The position numbers and the translations under genes were made by a program. Under the pieces are notes generated by a model. The model was not told the DNA's origin and searched no databases. It saw only the letters and a program-made list of their open reading frames with translations. A DNA stretch of 64,000 bases from Heloderma charlesbogerti (Eukaryota; Chordata; Lepidosauria; Squamata; Helodermatidae), in assembly GCA_026122225.1 (NCBI GenBank), contig JANEZZ010001864.1, positions 496,001-560,000 on the forward strand. Reading direction: 5' to 3'. Of this stretch, positions 11,529-22,487 are shown one piece after another (the first letter of the stretch is position 1; every line of letters starts with the position of its first letter).

Positions 11529-11871
11529 CTTCAGGGCCGCTGTGGCTTAGTGGTTAAGATGCTGAACTGCAGACCGGAAGGTCGGCAGGACAGCAGTTCG
11601 AGACCCGAGTGCCACGTGACGGAGTGAGCTCCCGTCTTCAGTCCCAGCTCCTGCCAACCTAGCAGTTCGAAAGCAAGAAATTGCAAGTAGATAAAGAGGC
11701 ACCGCTTCGGCGGGAAAGGTAACAGCGTTCCGTGCACCTCGGTGTTCAGTCATGCCGGCCACATGACCACGGAAGCGTCTTCAGACAGCGCTGGCTCTTC
11801 GGCTTAGAAATGGAGATGAGCACCGCCCCCTAGAGTCGGGCACGACTGGTTGGGGACACCTTTTACTTTTT
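11529..11871 (+). mobile_element. Sauria-type SINE with 13-bp duplication
   Basis: This 343-bp SINE begins CAGGGCCGCTGTGGCTTAGT (tRNA-like head with A-box) and carries GCAGTTCGAGACCCGAGT (B-box). It ends with a Bov-B-like tail, GTCGGGCACGACTGG, and a T-rich stretch. It is flanked by perfect copies of TATGGAGAGAATT (11516-11528 and 11872-11884). A tRNA head with a Bov-B tail defines the squamate Sauria SINEs, which move using Bov-B machinery. Confidence 0.85.
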
Positions 11872-12114
11872 TATGGAGAGAATTGCCTGACCTATGTAGT
11901 GAGCTGCAGCACATAAACACTTCACCATGTGATGACACCAATGTGCAGTGCAAGTAATGGCTGGAGACAAAGAATAGCTTTTAAGGCAGTTGAAGGTCGT
12001 ATTATAAAGGCGCCAAAAAGCAAAGAAGAAAAAGCAAAACCTCAAAACAGTGTTAGAAAATAGAGCTTTATAAACTAGGAAAAATAGTCTGGAAAAGGCA
12101 TCGTCCATGGTGTA

Positions 12115-12860
12115 CAGTGGGACTGGCAGATGCTAGGTAGGTTGGAATCTATTGGTAGATCTCTGGGTGATGTGCAGTAGATCAGCAAGGATTTCCGACT
12201 CCCAGTTGTTTAACAACTAAGGGCGCAATCCTAACTAGATAGGCGGCTGCTTCCGACCTCAGAGGCGACTGCCTATCCAAAGCAAGGCAGGAGAGGCACG
12301 GGGGGATTGTTCCCTCTGCGCCTCTCCCACCTTGCTATTTTTTGCTAGATAGCCACGTTCGGCTGTCTAGTGGCGGTGGGGGCGGGGGGGGGAAACCGGG
12401 AAAGGAAGCTGCCAGAAACACATTGGATGTGTCATACGCGCAGCTCCGCTCTCCCTGCCCCAGAACACCCCCCAGCCCCGCCTTTCAGTCACTTCACACC
12501 CCTCTTCCGAGTGCGGAGGATGGTGCTTCTCTGTGCTGCCTCCAAGAAGTAGCCGACGAAGGGGGCAGTCGGTTTTCCAGGAACTGACCTCAGAGCGCAG
12601 GCGCTGAGGTTGATTCCCGGAAATGAGCATATCCTATGGCCCACTAGACAGCATCTAGTGGCCATAGGATTGCTCCCTAAAAGGCTTCCCCTCACATATA
12701 GAGTTAGGCTTCCAAAATGAAGAAAGCTTGTGTGAAAAACCAGGAATGGATTTGTGTATGGAAGGGCTGTAAGCCCAGTGAAAATGCTGAAAACAAATTC
12801 CTGTGCTAAGCATGTGCTCAGAGGCAGCCTGCTCCTTAACTCTAATTGCCAAAGTGCACA
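12115..12860 (+). repeat. Unclassified dispersed repeat, split by a MITE
   Basis: 12120-12220 (GCAGTAGATCAGCAAGGATT) and 12681-12860 (ATGTGCTCAGAGGCAGCCTG) are the two halves of a repeat that also occurs at 33070-33345 (+) and 52710-53100 (-). The halves are separated by the Harbinger-like element at 12221-12677. It has no coding capacity that I recognise and its class is unknown. Confidence 0.65.
12221..12677 (+). mobile_element. Harbinger-like non-autonomous element, 457 bp
   Basis: It starts GGGCGCAATCC and ends GGATTGCTCCC, flanked by TAA (12218-12220 and 12678-12680). A 3-bp TAA/TTA duplication is typical of PIF/Harbinger transposons. The interior is GC-rich and contains TCTAGTGG hairpins. 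A related copy lies in reverse at 37276-37660. It is inserted in the dispersed repeat at 12115-12860. The class assignment is inferred from duplication length only. Confidence 0.65.
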
Positions 12861-13060
12861 TTGAGTTAAAAGCAGCAGTGGAATGGAGCCAGGACTTGCA
12901 GGGATGCAGCACCAGCACTCTTTGAATAATAGGGTGGCTGACTTCATCTGCCACTTCCTTCAGACTTCCTTGCTCTCTCTGAGTTTAGCTGTGATCCTCA
13001 CAGTGGCTGGAGAGAAAATGAATCCTGTTGTAATGCAAAGTATTTGGGGCTGGCTTGGAC
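12861..13060. other. Short intergenic stretch, nothing recognised
   Basis: Between two dispersed repeats. The short plus-strand open frame at 12883 has no recognisable domain. Confidence 0.4.
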
Positions 13061-13410
13061 CAGCCTAAAACCCTGCATTTAAAAGGGGCCTTTCTGCTTC
13101 CATTTTTAATGCAGGATCAAAACAGACCCTACGTGCGCTCCCTTCCCCCCCTTCTTCTCCCCCTTATCTGAGTCTTTCATATGTTGCATTGATCTAGGTC
13201 CTCTTCTTGTGGCTTTTCCTTTTTCAGGGAGAAAACTCAAGTGGAACGCAAGCGGGATAATTTGATAGCTCATTATCTCCAATCTATTTAAAAATGGAAT
13301 AAAGGTCATTTAGAGCAGGAGGTTCATGACATCATCTAAAGGGTCTGGAAAACGTCCATGAGTGAGCAATCTCAATCGCAGGATAAAAGCTCCCTGTGAA
13401 GGAGCCCTTG
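13060..13410 (+). repeat. Unclassified dispersed repeat, uninterrupted copy
   Basis: It shares GCCTAAAA, cattatctcc, ATGGAATAAAGG, GACATCATCTAAAGG and CAATCTCAAT in order with 18632-19080. It is the version without a MITE and therefore shows the pre-insertion sequence (aggtcatttagagcagg). Confidence 0.7.
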
Positions 13411-14165
13411 GTCTTGAATGGGCAATTAAGATCTATCAGCTTTATAAAAGATGTGTTCCTGGTGGAGAACAAAACTGCCGGAACTGGTTTGTTGATAGGG
13501 ATCAACACAGCTGCCTAAAATTTTGTTCTCACTACCATGGAGGCGTGACTGTGGGGACTGTTATGATGAGAACCTGCACGTGCTTAGAACCGAAGACGTC
13601 TTTCTTCAGGAAAAAATGGTCACGATGGGAGGGATGCGGATCAGGACCAGGGTGCAGGGAGAACGTGGCTTAATACTTGCCCCTTTTCCATTTTCCTATG
13701 AAAATCATCCCCAGAGATAATTGCCTCCAACTACCAGTTTGGGGAGGTTATTTTTCTGGAGGGAAAATGGAAGGTGTGTTAAAGTTTCCCTCCATTTGTG
13801 ATTCCAATCTAGATTGGATGTCCTAGACGTGGCCACTTCTAAGCACATTCATTATAAATGCTTTTAATGTTAGGTGCAGTTTGGTCCTCAGGGTATGTTC
13901 CCCTCGAGCCATTATTTTGCACCTACCTACAGTTCATGGGTCTCAGGATTCTTCTTCTTCTTCTTCTTCTTCCTCTTCCTCTTCTTCTTCTACTTCTATC
14001 CTGCAAGTCCGAGAACTCTCTATCCCTGATGTAAATGTCAAGTCTGGTCAAATAGATTCTGCTGATTTTTGAGGGAATACAAAAACTCTTGAAACTTGTG
14101 AACAAAAATGAGGGTGGTAGAGGATGCACCTTGTGGGCAACAATTTCTCCATCCTACTGCCTTTA
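13411..14165. other. Intergenic, TTC microsatellite only
   Basis: No gene is seen. A TTC/TCC repeat lies at about 13948-13992, which gives serine- or arginine-rich spurious frames. The frame at 13362-13673 has no domain that I recognise. Confidence 0.45.
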
Positions 14166-14272
14166 GGGTGCAGTCCTATGCATGTTTAGACAGAAAAAAG
14201 TCCTGCAACTCTCAGCATGCCCCAGTCAGCATGAATGGGGCATGCTGGGAGTTGTAGGACTTTTCTGTCTAA
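14166..14272. mobile_element. Harbinger-like MITE, decayed right end
   Basis: The left end GGGTGCAGTCCTATGCATG follows a TTA. The interior is a hairpin: GTTTAGACAGAAAAAAGTCC pairs with GGACTTTTCTGTCTAAA. The right terminus is degraded. Confidence 0.65.
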
Positions 14273-16610
14273 ATATAAATAGAATGGCTCACTTAATCAT
14301 CTACAAATTTATTGTTCTTCTCTAAATTAAGTGGCCTCTACATGGGCTGTTATGATAATGTCTGCAGTGATCCTCTGGAAAAATTGTGCTGACTTTTGCC
14401 ATTGCTGCAAGAAAGTGGGTAAAACAATGTTTTAAAATACATGGGCAAAAACAAATCTGGTAATAGTATTTAGTGTAAAGACAACATTTCAGTAGATTGT
14501 GTTGGTTTCTGGAAGCCTTACATGACTAGTAACAGGAAATGCTTATTCATAGTTCCAGTTAGTCTTATAAGTAGTATTTACTGCACTGTACAGTTGGAAA
14601 TTTTTAGTGCCTGGGCTTTCTAAAGACAGTAAGATTACCTCACTGATTTCAGGGTTTTGGCATGATGATAAAGTATAATATCTGCGGTGATGTGAATGAC
14701 CATTCATAGAGAAATTTAACACATCGTTCATATACTTTATGGAAGTTCCCGTGAAGTTATTTTAATATTTTTCTGGGTTTTAGAAACCGGTTTTCCAGCC
14801 AGTAGTCCATGCAATATTATTACTACTATAATCAGCTTTCAAAAATTCCTGCTGTTATCTCTGAGCACATATAATACCAGGGGATGTGGGTGGGCAGGGC
14901 TTGGATGCCAAGCCCCTGGAGAAGGAACTGCGTGGGCGAAGTCAACCGACTGCATGGGGAAAGCCACCCCCACAGGAGTGCTCCTCCAGTTGCCGGTTCA
15001 GTCCCGGACGCTTCACCTGGCCAGCATCCTTTCCCCAATGGGAGAAGGTGTCAGGCAGGTGGAGTGGCTTTGCTGTGCCTGAGCCTTCTCCAATGGAAGA
15101 AGGCCTGCATGCAGCAAAGCCGGTTCCTGGCAGATGTGCAAGAAACATCATCTTCTTGACATGCCCGCCAGGGAAAAAAATGATGTCAAAGGGGCATAGC
15201 TATGCCCTCTGACATCAGGACCATGGCCACACCCTCTTTGAAATCATTCAGCCCACGGAGGGGAGGGGTGCCATTTGCCTTCCCCAATTTAAGTTGCCGT
15301 TCCCTGCATTGCATAGTTCAGCTATTAAACACTGTTCTGAATTAATGCAAATACAATAAACAGAAAGACAAACAAATATGTTTCTTGTCATTTCTGTACA
15401 GATGGGATAATCCTACAAGATCTCTTGACATGTAGATGGGAACCAAGAAGATCAACAATGTTCTGATGGGGTTATGTGTTTTCATTTACGATGATGTCAT
15501 TTTCTGGGAAGTTATGTTCCAATGCATTTGTCTTGATTGTGATTGTACTCATTCAGGTTAACCTGGTTTGTCTTGGACTGTTTCAAAGGCCATCCTCTTT
15601 GACTCAGATCTGAATCCATATCTTGATCCAGACATCCAGATCTCCATGCTTTTCATTAGCTAGAGGCAAATGCCTATAAGTTCTTCCTGTTTTTCAGAAT
15701 TGAAATTTGCAGGCATAATAGACTCTTACGAGGAGATTATGTCTACCAAATTTCAAAGACGTTTTTGGGGTGGCTGTGGAACCTAGAATGGCAGAGGCAG
15801 AAGGACTTGAACCTCTGGCATGTTCCAAGCAAGCACCCAGTGCTCCCCCCCCCCCCCCCGCTGGTCCCACAGACTCCACCAAACCTGTTTTAACATTCCT
15901 GGGAGAGAGAACTAGCAAAGCATACTGAACCACTGCATCAGTCCTGTGATATATTACTTCAGCATCCCTCCCACACAGCACTGCAGCTGGAGAAAAAACC
16001 ATTCCCTCTGATTAGAAGCTAGAGCTGCTGATCACAAAACTAAATCCTCTCCTCTCTTCCTCCCCCCGCCCAGCCTCGACAAGAAGGCTTTTAAAGCCCT
16101 TTCTGTCCAACAGGGTCCAATGTTCAGCCTAGGTGGGTGAGGTTGGGCTCCAGAAACAGAAAGCATCTCCCTGCCAGGAAGGTGTTCAACACCGCAGTTA
16201 TGATAGCTCACCACAAAGGGCAGCTGAAGCTTCCTGGTTAGACCACCAGCAGCCCCTGGCACTCGGATGCTGAACCAAAGAGCACACTTCCTTTTATATG
16301 GGAGCCATCCATCAAGTATTGTTCCAAGTCACATTCACTGAAACCTAGAAAGAGGAAAACAAGTCCTGCAGAAGCAATACCATTGTTACCAGCCGCAGCA
16401 GCCACAATGCGATGAAGTAAGGAAGATATTCTTTATTGACAGTAGGTAAATCAAGGAATTAAACAATGCTTAAATACTAAAGGTTATAGCAGGAGTGCAG
16501 AACTTCAGGCCTGGGAGCTAAATTCAGCCCACTTGGGCTCCTAATTCAGCTTTCCTGGGTTCCCCCCATGGCCCCTGCCCCTTCCCCAGACCATGGATTG
16601 CGAGCATCTC
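14273..16610. other. Intergenic, no gene seen
   Basis: There is a C run at 15846-15859. 14880-15260 is GC-rich and may be repeat-derived, with frames on both strands and no recognisable domains. 16020-16610 contains no gene or repeat that I can name. Confidence 0.4.
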
Positions 16611-18628
16611 TGTTGTTGTTCAGTCATTAAGTCATGTCTGACTCTTCGTGACCCCATGGGCACACCAGGCCTTCCTGTCCTCCGCTCTCTCCCGGAGTGT
16701 GCTCAAGTTCATATTCATTGCATCAGTGATGCTATCTAGCCATCTCATCCTCTGCCATCCCCTTCTCCTTTTGCCTTCAGTCTTTCCCAGCATCAGGGTC
16801 TTTTCCAGGGAGTTTTCTCTTTGCATTAGGTGGCCAAAATATTTGAGCTTCAGCTTCAGTATCTGTCCTTCCAATGAGCACTCAGGGTTGATTTCCTTTA
16901 GGATTGACTGATCTGACCTCCTTGCAGTCCAGGGGACTCGTAAGAGTCTTCTCCAGCACCACAGTTCAAAAGCATCGATTCTTCGGCGCTCAGCCTTCCT
17001 TAGAGTCCAGCTCTCTCAGCCATATGTTACTACTGGGAAAACCATAGCTTTGATTAGACCTTTGTTGGCAAGGTGATGTCTCTGCTTCTTACTATGCTGT
17101 CTAGGTTTGCCATAGCTTTCCTCCCAAGGACCAAGCGTATTTTAATTTCATGGCTACAGTCACTGTCTGCGGTGATCTTGGAGCCCAAGAAAATACAATC
17201 TGTCACTGCTTCCATTTCTTCCCCTTCTATATGCCAGGAAGTGATGGGGCCAGATGCCATGATCTTAGTTTTTTTAATCTTGAGTTTCAAACCAGCTTTT
17301 GCATTCTCCACTTTCACCCTCAACAAGAGGCTCTTTAGATCCTCTTCGCTTTCTGCCATTAGGGTGGTATCGTCTGAGGTTGTTGATAATTGTCCCGGCA
17401 ATCTTAATTCCAAGCTGTGATTCATCCAACCCGGCGTTTCTCATGATGTACTCTGCATATAAGTTAAATAAGCAGGGTGACAGTATGCAGCCTTGTTGTA
17501 CTCCTTTCCCAATTTTGAACCACTCGGTTGTTCCATGTCTGGTTCTTACTGTTGCTTCTTGACCCTCATACAGGTTTCTCAGGAGACAGGTAAGGTGGTC
17601 TGGTTCTCCCATCTCTTTACGAATTTGCCACAGTTTGTTGTGATCCACACAATCAAAGGCTTTAGCGTAGTCAATGAAGCAGAAATAGACGTTTTTCTGG
17701 AATTCTCTTGCTTTCTTCATGATCCAGCGAACGTTGGCGATTTGACCTCTAGTTCCTCTGCCTGTTTGAAACCCAGCTTGATCTTTCCTGTATAGTTCTT
17801 TTGTGTATTCTTGCCAACTCTTCTTAATCTCATCTGCTTCTGTTAGGTCCCTGCCTTCTTTGTCATGCCCGTCTTTGCACAAAATGTTCCCTTGAGATCT
17901 CCGATTTTCTTGAAAAAATCTCTAGTCTTTCCCATTCTATTCTTCAATTTGTTTGCATTGTTCATTTAAGAAGGCTTCTTGTCTCTCCTTGCTATTCTCT
18001 GGAACTCTGCATTCAGTTGGATATATCTTCCCCTTTCTCCCTTGCTTTTTCCCTTCTTTCCACAGCTACTTGTAGAGCCTCATCAGACAGCCACTTGGCT
18101 TTCTTGCATTTCTTTTTCTTTGGGATGGATTGAGTTGCTGCCTCCTGAACAATGTTACGGACCTCCGTCCATAGTTTCTCAGGCGCTCTATCAGGTCTAA
18201 TCCCTTAAATCTATTCCTCACCTCCACTGTATATTCATAAGGGATATGATTTAGGTCATACCGGAATGGTTTAGTGGTTTTCCCTACATTCTTCAATTTA
18301 AGCTGAAATTTTGCAATAAGAAGCTCATGATCTGAGCCACAGTCAGCTCCAGGTCTCATTTTTACTGACTGTATAGAGCTTCTCCATCTTTGGCTGCAAA
18401 GGACATAATCAATCTGATTTCGATATTGACCATCTGGTGATGTCCATGCGTAGAGTCGCCTCTTGTGCTGTTGGAAAAGAGTGTTTGCTATGATCAGCAT
18501 GTTCTCTTGACAGAACTCTATTAGCCTTTGTCCTGCTTCATTGTGTACACCAAGGCCATGCTTGCCTCTTATCCCGGTGATTTCTTGACTTCCTACTTTA
18601 GCATTCCAATCCCCTGTGATGAAAAGGA
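16611..18628 (-). pseudogene. Bov-B (RTE) LINE, lineage A, 5'-truncated
   Basis: Read on the minus strand, the 5' part encodes the end of an AP-type endonuclease (TGDWNAKVG near 18600, then GADCGSDHELL near 18330). The reverse transcriptase region (IDYAKAFDCVDHNKL, QGCILSPCLFNLYAEYIM) lies at about 17400-17700. The tail ends in the Bov-B 3' sequence (CACGAAGAGTCAGACATGAC). Stops and frameshifts break it, and the YADD region is damaged. About 2 kb remains of a roughly 3-kb element. It is not a host gene. Confidence 0.9.
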
Positions 18629-18631
18629 CAA

Positions 18632-19080
18632 CAGCCTAAAATCCCGCATTTAAAATGCAGCTTTCTGCTTCTGTTTTAAATGAAGGATCATGACCCTTTT
18701 ACAAGTGCTTCCTTCCCCCCACCTTTTCCCCATGTTTCATTATACAGCCGCTAGATGGAGCTGTGGTCCAGCTCCTCTTATTGTGGTTTTCCCTTTTTTC
18801 ACAAGGGGTCTGAAGTAAAACTCAAGCATGGTAAATTGATAGTTCATTATCTCCGATCTTTTAAAAAAATGGAATAAAGGTAATTTAGGGTGCAATCCTC
18901 TGCAAGGCTGGCTGGGGAATGCTGGGAGTTGTAGGCCTTTTCTCTGTCTAAATATGCAGAGGATTGTGCCCTTAGTGTGGGAGACACCCTTGAGGTTGAC
19001 GACGTCATCTAAAGGACCTGCAAACTTCCATGAGTAACCAATCTCAATAGCAGGATAAAAGGTCTGTGTGAAAAGGCCCT
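18632..19080 (+). repeat. Unclassified dispersed repeat carrying a MITE
   Basis: The second copy of the repeat at 13060-13410, starting where the Bov-B ends. It is interrupted by the Harbinger-like MITE at 18888-18971. Homology resumes after it with gacgtcatctaaagg and CAATCTCAATAGCAGGATAA. Confidence 0.7.
18888..18971. mobile_element. Harbinger-like MITE with TTA duplication
   Basis: 84 bp, starting GGGTGCAATCC and ending GGATTGTGCCC, flanked by TTA (18885-18887 and 18972-18974). The related repeat at 13060-13410 has a single TTA at this point and no insert, so the insertion boundary is confirmed within the window. Confidence 0.85.
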
Positions 19081-20180
19081 GTTTGGTAGTTTCCCAGCTT
19101 TTGTGCAGTCTTTCCCCAGTGTAAAACGTTGACAGTAACTCCTAAGGCTGGCAGTAAGTGCTTTAAGCTCAAATATGCTGGTATCTGTGGCCCTACCCCT
19201 TTCAACCCTGGCCTCACCCAAAACTGGAGTCCCCCCCCCCCATCTTCTCCTAAATTGAATTTGGCCCCTCAGGTGAAGGAGGTTCAATGCCCCTGCTTTA
19301 TAGCTCCACAAAACAAATCCTCACAAAATTAATTGTGCATAATACTTGGGCAAAGGCTTGGGCACATGTCAGAAGTGCCCAGACAGTGTATTTCTTCTGC
19401 TTATGGTAGAGCGGGCTGCCAACCTTTCAGAGAAACCAATCACTCCACCTGGCTTGGGGCATCTGCCCCATTCTGTTTCTGGCCAGTTTTTCTCTCCACA
19501 TTGATTTATTTTTAAATTTGCACATGCATGCATTTGCACCTGCAGAACTACCGGGCAGGAAAAATCCAAGTGGAAGAGGAAGTATAAGGGTGTATAAGGG
19601 TGTGAGCCTGTACCCTGCAAGAAGGACCTTCACTGTCAATGTTGGCTCTGTCTGCCACTTGCTTTCTGAACTCGACCAATCACTGCCAAGGCAGCTACTG
19701 CTGCCGCCAGTTCACTGGTGCCCCGCTGCCTACCGTCTGCATTTTGCTTGCCTGGAGAAGTGCTGCTGCTTAGCCCAGTACAATATGGGCAAGGAATAGC
19801 CAGCAACCAGGTCAAGTCATTCCCTCCTTTGAGTCTGTGAATGTGCACATGTGAAACTGTATCTTTGTGTGCGTGTGTCCATGCACGTGTGTGCACACGT
19901 GTATGTATATGAGAAAAAGTATTTTTTTTGGGTTGTGTGTGTAACAGTACATGGAATGGTGTGAGAGAGCGTTTATGTGCATATATGGGGAGTGGTGTGT
20001 ACAATGGGTAAACATTTTCTTAACATTTAATTCCTTGACCATATAATGCATATTGTGACTTGACCTGTAGGCTTTCCTGGATGATCTGCATATGTTTTGA
20101 GTTCCGTACTATGGATGCATTGATTTTCTTTGGAATTAATATTCACCTTGGTATGACCCATCTGTAAAATGGGTAAATGT
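19081..20180. other. Intergenic, no gene seen
   Basis: GT/CA-rich sequence lies at 19840-20000. No transposon class or gene is recognised. The open frames lack domains. Confidence 0.4.
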
Positions 20181-20195
20181 TTTCCAGAGCGTTTT

Positions 20196-21715
20196 GTTGT
20201 TGTTGTTTATTCGTTCAGTCACTTCCGACTCTTCGTGACTTCATGGACCAGCCCACGCCAGAGCCTCCTGTCGGCCATCGCCACCCCCAGCTCCCCCAAG
20301 GTCGAGTTCGTCACCTCCAGAATATCATCCATCCATCCATCTTGCCCTTGGTCAGCCCCTCTTCCTTTTGCCTTCCACTTTCCCTAGCATCAGCATCTTC
20401 TCCAGGGTGTCCTGTCTTCTCATTATGTGGCCAAAGTACTTCAGTTTTGCTTTTAATATCCTTCCCTCAAGTGTGCAGTCTGGCTTGATTTCCTGGACTA
20501 TGGACTGGTTTGATCTTCTTGCAGTCCAAGGCACTCTCAGAATTTTCCTCCAGCACCACAGTTCAAAAGCATCTCTCTTCCTTTGCTCAGTCTTCCTTAT
20601 GGTCCAGCTCTTGCAGCCATAGGTTACTACAGGGAATACCATTGCTTTGATGCTTTCACTATGTGGACCTTTGTTGTCAGTGTGATGTCTCTGCTCTTAA
20701 CTATTTTATCAAGATTTGTCATTGCTCTCCTCCCAAGAAGTAAACGTCTTCTGATTTCCTGGCTGCAGTCAGCGTCTGCAGTAATCTTTGCGCCTAGAAA
20801 GACAAAGTCTGTCACTGCCTCCACATTTTCTCCCTCTATTTGCCAGTTATCAATCAAGCTGGTTGCCATAATCTTGGTTTTTTTGAGGTTTAACTGCAAC
20901 CCAGCTTTTGCAATTCTTCTTTCACCTTCGTCATGAGGTTCCTCAGCTCCTCCTCGCTTTCAGCCATCAAAGTGGTATCATCTGCATATCTGAGATTGTT
21001 AATGTTTCTTCCAGCAATTTTAACTCCAGTCTTGGCTTCATCAAGCCCAGCACGTCGCATGATGTGTTCTGCGTACAGGTTGAATAGGTAGAGTGAGAGT
21101 CTACCTTGCAAGATCTTGAGCATTACCTTACTGGCATGTGAAATAAGTGCCACTGTTCGATAGTTTGAACATTATTTGGTGCTTCCCTTTTTTGGTATGG
21201 GGATATAAGTTGATCTTTTCCAATCTGTTGGCCATTCTTGTGTTTTCCAAATTTGCTGGCATATGGCATGCATCACCTTGACAGCATCATCTTGCAAGAT
21301 TTCAGCTGGGATACTGTCATCTCCTGCTGCCTTGTTATTAGCAATGCTTCTTAAGGCCCATTCAACCTCACTCTTCAGGATGTCTGGCTAGCTCACTAAG
21401 CACACCGTCAAATCTATCCCCGATATTATTATCCTTCCTATACAGATCTTCCGTATATTCTTGCCACGTTTTCTTGATCTCTTCTGCTTCTGTTAGGTCC
21501 TTGCCATCTTTGTTTTTGATCATACCCATTTTTGTCTGAAATTTACCTCCGATGTTTCTAATTTTCTGGAAGAGGTCTCTTGTCCTTCCTATTCTATTAT
21601 CTTCTTCCGCTTCCGCGCATTGCTTGTTTAAAAATAATTCCTTATCTCTTCTGGCTAACCTCTGTAATTTTGCATTTAATTGGGCATATCTCCCCCTGTC
21701 ACTGTTGCCTTTTGC
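20196..21715 (-). pseudogene. Bov-B-related RTE LINE, lineage B, internally deleted
   Basis: Flanked by perfect 15-bp copies of TTTCCAGAGCGTTTT (20181-20195 and 21716-21730), so this 1520-bp unit is a complete 5'-truncated insertion. The minus strand encodes reverse transcriptase pieces, including an intact YADDTTLMAESEEEL near 20980 and the C-terminal FELWCWRKILRVPWTARRSN. The core between SKVMLKILQ and LFNLYAEHIM is missing, so it cannot encode an enzyme. Its 3' end (gtcggaagtgactgaacg) differs from lineage A, marking a separate subfamily that is also present at 62850. Confidence 0.9.
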
Positions 21716-21950
21716 TTTCCAGAGCGTTTTATAAATGCTTAATTCCTTCACATCGCCCTGCGGATATGAATGTTACGAATCCAATCTGACATCTAGTATG
21801 TGGCTGCTTGAGTTGTTATGAGTTGAGTTATCCTGCTTTGTACTTGTGGTACATTTTTTTATCTGGGTTTGATCTCTGTGGGCCTGGTAGGAAGTATAAA
21901 TGGTATTGCTTAGAGGCAGGGGACGTGTACATGCCATAGCTGTACAACTT

Positions 21951-22085
21951 AAATCAACTTTCCCCAACCTCATGCCCTTGAACTATGACTTCCAGCATTT
22001 CTGACCATTGGCCATGCTGGCTGGGACTGATGGGAATTGAAGTCCAAAACATCTGGGGGGCACCAGGTTGGGGAAAAGCTGATTT
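21951..22085. mobile_element. Palindromic MITE
   Basis: The arms pair from AAATCAACTTTCCCCAACCT to AGGTTGGGGAAAAGCTGATTT, around a central hairpin (GGCCATGCTGGCTGGGACTG). Fragments of the same family occur near 1585, 28700, 42500 and 61880. No target duplication is clear. Confidence 0.7.
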
Positions 22086-22298
22086 AGATGAACAGAATTT
22101 GTCAGCTCCACCCACTGCCACTTGGCTTTGCTCCTTAGCATTCAGGGTGCCAGCTCCTAACCCACCAGTTTCTGCTCTTTGACTCCTCCTTGCTCTCTAC
22201 CCCTGGGCCTGCCCAGCTACCATAACTTTGTATTTTAAGAGTTAGCAATGGTAGGTCATGAACTTCTGGAACTCAGCCTACATCTGTATGCTCTCTAT

Positions 22299-22487
22299 GG
22301 GTGAAATCCTATGCATGTTTAGACAGAGAAAAGGCCTTTTCTCTGTCTAAACATGCATAGGATTGCACCCTAAGGGTACAGTCCTATGCATGTTTAGGCA
22401 TAAAATAGTCCTACAGTTCCCAGCATTCCCTAGCCAGCCAGTTGTAGGCCTTTTTTGTGCGCATCTCAACAGGCGTAGGATTGCACC
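22299..22487. mobile_element. Two adjacent Harbinger-like MITEs
   Basis: The first unit (22299-22370) is almost a pure hairpin, ending GGATTGCACCC. A TAA follows, and a second unit (22374-22487) starts GGGTACAGTCC and ends GGATTGCACC before TTA. They lie end to end and share one TAA. Confidence 0.75.
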
